This document shows, one piece after another, positions 61,132 through 64,000 of a stretch of DNA of 64,000 bases. The notes under the pieces are model-generated. The model saw only the letters and a list, made by a program, of their open reading frames with translations, was not told the DNA's origin and made no database searches. Position 1 is the stretch's first letter, and every line of letters starts with the position of its first letter. Made by a program: the position numbers and the translations under genes. The DNA comes from Amnibacterium kyonggiense. GTDB taxonomy: Bacteria; Actinomycetota; Actinomycetes; Actinomycetales; Microbacteriaceae. The stretch covers positions 62,001 to 126,000 of the forward strand of contig NZ_SOAM01000004.1 in NCBI RefSeq assembly GCF_004364555.1, given 5' to 3'.

Positions 61132-62223
61132 ATGACAACGATTCTTCAATGCATGGCGAGCGTCCGTCCGTCGGCGGGCGGCCCGTCAACTTCATCGCGC
61201 GCTTTGGCTGAAGCGCTTCGCAGCCAGGGTGCTCGGGTCGTCACCGTCGGACACAACGACTCCGATAGGTCCTCCGACACTGAGGCTGGCGTTGTAAAAC
61301 TTCCGATCCGACACCGAGGTCTCCAGTTCTCATTCGCGTACTTCGCGTGGCTCGTGGCCAATACAAGGAAGTTCGACTTCGTTCTCATATACTCACTATT
61401 CCTGCCACATTCTATTCTTTGTTCATTAGTCTGCTGGGCTTTCCGTGTCCCTTATGCGGTCCGCCCCCACGGAAGTCTCAATACGTCGGACTTGAGCCGG
61501 CATCGTTTCCGAAAAATGGCTTACCTTCGCACCTTCGGTCGATTTACGCTGCACTTCGCGCGTTTCATCTTCTGCACTGGAGTAGCGGAAGCGCAGCAAG
61601 CGCAGATCTGGACGAATACAAGGACGGTAGTGATACCGCTTGGTATCGACTGGGCCACTCTGCCAAGTAGTCCCGTTCATAGCGCCGACTCCGCAAGCAT
61701 CCTATTCCTTGGGCGGATAACGGAGAAGAAGGGTGTCGATATTCTTCTGCGCGCCTTGCACCTGTTGCAGAAGGATGGCTACGCTTTCCGTGCGCGAATT
61801 GTTGGTTCAGATGACGATGGACTCTTGGCGAACTACCGAGCACTATCTGACTCGCTTGATCTTCGGGAAACGGTTGAGTTCTTGCCCTTCGCTGGCCCCG
61901 ATCACCGCAGGAAGTATCTTCGCGAGGCTTCCGTGTTCGCGCTACCATCCAAAGACGAGAATTTCGGGATCGCTGTGGCTGAGGCACTGGGTTCCGGGCT
62001 CCCGGTCGTGCTTACACCCGGCGTCAGCCATGCATCCGCGGTCGAAGAGGTTCGCGCAGGAGTGGTAACAGACCGATCTCCCGAAGCTGTGGCCGCCGGT
62101 ATCGCAAGTATCTTCGATCTGTCGGCTCAGGAGTATCAGTCCATGTCACGATCAGCGCGGCGTCTTGCGGAGACGCGCTTTAGTTGGCCTTCGACTGCTC
62201 AGATGCTGCTCGATGAGATTTAG
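61132..62223 (+). CDS. GT4 family glycosyltransferase
   Basis: A 363-residue GT-B enzyme: PSAGGPSTSSRALAEAL at the start, then SILFLGRITEKKGVDILLRAL, LPSKDENFGIAVAEALGSGLPVVLTPG (E-x7-E motif EDENFGIAVAE) and AGVVTDRSPEAVAAGI. The ATG at 61132 follows gaggtt. It transfers a sugar in the set 2 repeat. It ends just before the next gene, and the start codons of that gene overlap or abut it. Confidence 0.9.
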   Translation: MTTILQCMASVRPSAGGPSTSSRALAEALRSQGARVVTVGHNDSDRSSDTEAGVVKLPIRHRGLQFSFAYFAWLVANTRKFDFVLIYSLFLPHSILCSLVCWAFRVPYAVRPHGSLNTSDLSRHRFRKMAYLRTFGRFTLHFARFIFCTGVAEAQQAQIWTNTRTVVIPLGIDWATLPSSPVHSADSASILFLGRITEKKGVDILLRALHLLQKDGYAFRARIVGSDDDGLLANYRALSDSLDLRETVEFLPFAGPDHRRKYLREASVFALPSKDENFGIAVAEALGSGLPVVLTPGVSHASAVEEVRAGVVTDRSPEAVAAGIASIFDLSAQEYQSMSRSARRLAETRFSWPSTAQMLLDEI

Positions 62224-62236
62224 AGATCTCAAGACC

Positions 62237-63202
62237 ATGCGCGCGACTTGTAATGTCGTCGTGGTTATTTTGACAAAGGATGAGTCTGTCCACATCGCAA
62301 GGGCAATTGGTTCCGTGCGGCAGATACGACTCGATATCGACGTAGTCGTGGTCGATTCTGGGTCAACCGATGGAACAGTCGAGATTGCGAAGGGTCTAGG
62401 TGCAAGGGTTTTACACCGCCAGTTCGACTCGCACGCTCGCCAATTCAACTGGGCGCTATCAGAATTGGCGTCCGCAGAAGCCGACTGGATCATGCGTCTT
62501 GATGCTGACGAGGTAATTTCAACTTCCTTAGCGGATGAGATTTCCCGCGAACTTCCTCATCTGCCCGAAGACGTATCCGCCATTTACCTAAATCGACGTC
62601 ATATTTTTTGGCGTACCTGGATTAGGCACGGCGGTCGTTGGCCGCTTTGGCTTTGTCGGGTTTGGCGTCCTGGGTCCGCACATGTCGAGGATCGCCTCAT
62701 GGACGAGCACGTTATCGTCGACGTCGGTCGGTCCATCCGGTTTGAGGGCTCGTTTGACGACGTCAACCTCAAGCCGTTCTCCGATTTCGTCCGTAAGCAT
62801 AATTCCTACTCAGACAGAGAGGCGGTTGACGCGCTATCTGTATGGCTGGGCTCCCGAACGATCGCCCGGAATGAGAGTGAAAAGCTCGGACGACAGGCCC
62901 GTGTCAAGCGTCTTCTAAAGCTTCACCTCTACCAGCGGCTTCCGCTATTTACCGGGCCGTTCGTCTACTACACCCTAAGGATGTGCGCTCAGGGAGGTAT
63001 CCTTGATGGACGCGCTGGTGTCGTTTATCACTTCATGCAGGGATTATGGTATCGACTGCTCGTCGACGTGAAGTCTCGCGAGTTGCGTACTCTGATCAAG
63101 GATCTCGCGAATCGCGAGCATATCGTTCAGGTCGTGGCCGACTACAGCAACCTGGATGCAGCACTTGTAGCGGAAATCCTCTTCCCCGCGGCGCGCGCTT
63201 AG
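62237..63202 (+). CDS. Glycosyltransferase family 2
   Basis: A 321-residue GT-A enzyme similar to WaaE/KdtX-type and capsule transferases: VVVVILTKDESVHIARAIGSV, VVDSGSTDGTVEIAKGLGA, HARQFNWALSE and IMRLDADEVIS. HVEDRLMDEHVIV is the acceptor region. I use the ATG at 62237; an ATG at 62213 would overlap the upstream gene. It is the last low-GC gene and probably completes the set 2 repeat. Confidence 0.88.
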   Translation: MRATCNVVVVILTKDESVHIARAIGSVRQIRLDIDVVVVDSGSTDGTVEIAKGLGARVLHRQFDSHARQFNWALSELASAEADWIMRLDADEVISTSLADEISRELPHLPEDVSAIYLNRRHIFWRTWIRHGGRWPLWLCRVWRPGSAHVEDRLMDEHVIVDVGRSIRFEGSFDDVNLKPFSDFVRKHNSYSDREAVDALSVWLGSRTIARNESEKLGRQARVKRLLKLHLYQRLPLFTGPFVYYTLRMCAQGGILDGRAGVVYHFMQGLWYRLLVDVKSRELRTLIKDLANREHIVQVVADYSNLDAALVAEILFPAARA

Positions 63203-63288
63203 GCTAAATCAGTCAACTCGCTCGACTAGATATGCGGAGTTGGGCGCTGCTCACCGAGGATCCCCGCGATCTTCGCGATCGCGTACGC

Positions 63289-63519
63289 CTACGCGTCGTT
63301 CGTTTCCGCCAGATGACCCGTCAGGAGGGTGTCTGCCTTGATCGGGTGCGGCGCGGACTTCGGGTCGATGCACGGCGACCCCAAGAACAGGAACCGCTCT
63401 ACAGCCTGCTCCAGCGCCGCGTCCATGCCGGCTGCGATTCCGTCTAGGTAAATCCCAGGATGAAGCCCGCTGGCTTCGGAGTGCCCGAGCTCGAGGCGCT
63501 CATCAATGAAGGTTCGCAC
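63289..63519 (-). CDS. Hypothetical short protein, doubtful
   Basis: A 76-codon frame from a GTG at 63519 that overlaps the nuclease gene end by 17 bases. It is acidic with a helical middle (MDAALEQAVERFLFLG) and has no recognised family. The region 63203-63502 otherwise holds nothing I can identify. Confidence 0.25.
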   Translation of the reverse strand: MRTFIDERLELGHSEASGLHPGIYLDGIAAGMDAALEQAVERFLFLGSPCIDPKSAPHPIKADTLLTGHLAETNDA

Positions 63520-64000
63520 TGGGCGCAACCACGAGTGGGCGAATAGTGAGCACGCGACTCATTGCCGCCTTCTCCACAGGCGTGACCCAAAGCCCGTAAG
63601 CGTGCTTGACGGCGACCTGCCGGGCCACGTACTCGCAGCGGAACGACCGGTTCGGCGGCAGCCAGGTCGCGGCGTCCTTGTCGCGCTTGTCCTGGTTGGT
63701 CGGGCCGTCGACGGCCAGCAGGCTGAGCGGATCGTTCGCGAGGCGGATCCGCTGCGCCAGTGACAACTGCTGCGCGCCGGTTCGCCACGCGTCACCGAGG
63801 GAGACGACGTGGTCGACCTGCACCGCCCGCTTGTGTTCCAGCCCCCGCTGGAACCTAATCGTCTCGCCGGTGTACGGGGCGCGCAGCACGCCGGACCGGA
63901 CATTGCACCGCGTACCCGAGGGGTCGGCGAGGTCGCGCCGGAGGATGTCGTTCCGGGTGTCGCAGCCGTTGCGATCCGCATCGAGCCACGCGGCGCCGAA
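63503..64000 (-). CDS. HNH endonuclease-type protein (DUF1524/GmrSD C-terminus), N-terminus beyond window
   Basis: The reverse strand reads 165 codons from the window edge to TGA at 63503, so the N-terminus is missing. The visible part has WLDADRNGCDTRNDILRRDL, then VQVDHVVSLGDAW, RLANDPLSLLAVDG and NQDKRDKDAATWLPPNRSFRCEYV, the DUF1524/GmrSD-C HNH pattern (DH, N and the later conserved lysine region). Such secreted or cytoplasmic HNH proteins are common in actinobacteria and not necessarily restriction enzymes. High GC again, so the atypical block ends near 63.2 kb. Confidence 0.85.
   Translation of the reverse strand, partial: FGAAWLDADRNGCDTRNDILRRDLADPSGTRCNVRSGVLRAPYTGETIRFQRGLEHKRAVQVDHVVSLGDAWRTGAQQLSLAQRIRLANDPLSLLAVDGPTNQDKRDKDAATWLPPNRSFRCEYVARQVAVKHAYGLWVTPVEKAAMSRVLTIRPLVVAPSANLH

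Overview
The window comes from a high-GC Gram-positive actinobacterium, most probably a member of the Microbacteriaceae (Curtobacterium-like). This rests on the very high GC of most genes, strong G/C third-position bias, many GTG starts, 4-nt GTGA/ATGA gene overlaps, small membrane and SHOCT-type proteins typical of the family, and short dispersed intergenic inverted repeats. No rRNA, tRNA or CRISPR array was recognised. The assignment is inference from sequence style, not from a database match.

The dominant theme is secreted polysaccharide. From left to right: (1) 1-3.2 kb, a partial AbiEi/DUF559-type protein, a phosphomannomutase-like HAD enzyme and the polyprenyl-phosphate sugar transferase that starts repeat-unit assembly. 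(2) 3.2-14.9 kb, a response regulator, histidine kinase and kinase-like membrane protein operon, a large membrane-anchored repeat protein, small membrane proteins, an FHA protein, a DUF218 protein, a family 2 glycosyltransferase, and a protealysin-like M4 peptidase overlapping its probable emfourin-type inhibitor. (3) 14.9-19.3 kb, a tight three-gene operon of a processive BcsA-like glycosyltransferase, an HlyD-like adaptor and a GH81 beta-1,3-glucanase lipoprotein. (4) 19.7-26.1 kb, an inactive-looking low-molecular-weight phosphatase homologue and a compact acyl cluster (condensation-like acyltransferase, acyl carrier protein, KAS III, flavin monooxygenase, GNAT/FemAB-like protein). (5) 26.2-32.6 kb, secreted polysaccharide-modifying enzymes: a PIG-L deacetylase with three sugar-binding-type domains and two tandem GH16 enzymes. 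(6) 32.8-42.6 kb, a first export and polymerisation set: GT4, Wzx flippase, GT, Wzy polymerase, GT2, Wzc-type kinase, a second degenerate phosphatase homologue and a WecG/TagA/CpsF transferase. (7) 42.7-54.3 kb, glmS, an acetyltransferase broken by an amber codon, a lipoprotein hydrolase, two paralogous beta-helix proteins separated by an IS110-family element, a UDP-sugar dehydrogenase and a GT4. (8) About 54.6-63.2 kb, a block of visibly lower GC with a second complete set (GT, Wzy, Wzc kinase, Wzx, three GTs), most simply read as acquired. (9) At the right edge, the C-terminal part of a DUF1524/GmrSD-type HNH nuclease.

A coherent reading is that precursor enzymes (PMM-like, GlmS, UDP-sugar dehydrogenase) feed glycosyltransferases that build lipid-linked repeats on the product of the 1640-3169 transferase. 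Two Wzx/Wzy pairs, each with a Wzc-type kinase, would export and polymerise them, and the secreted GH16, GH81 and PIG-L enzymes would trim or deacetylate product. The acyl cluster may decorate it. The most unusual points are the two phosphatase homologues that have lost the catalytic cysteine beside two intact kinases, the synthase-adaptor-glucanase operon, the ACP/KAS III acyl cluster controlled from a region holding a long perfect-arm palindrome, and recurring C-run/G-run palindromes in front of polysaccharide genes.
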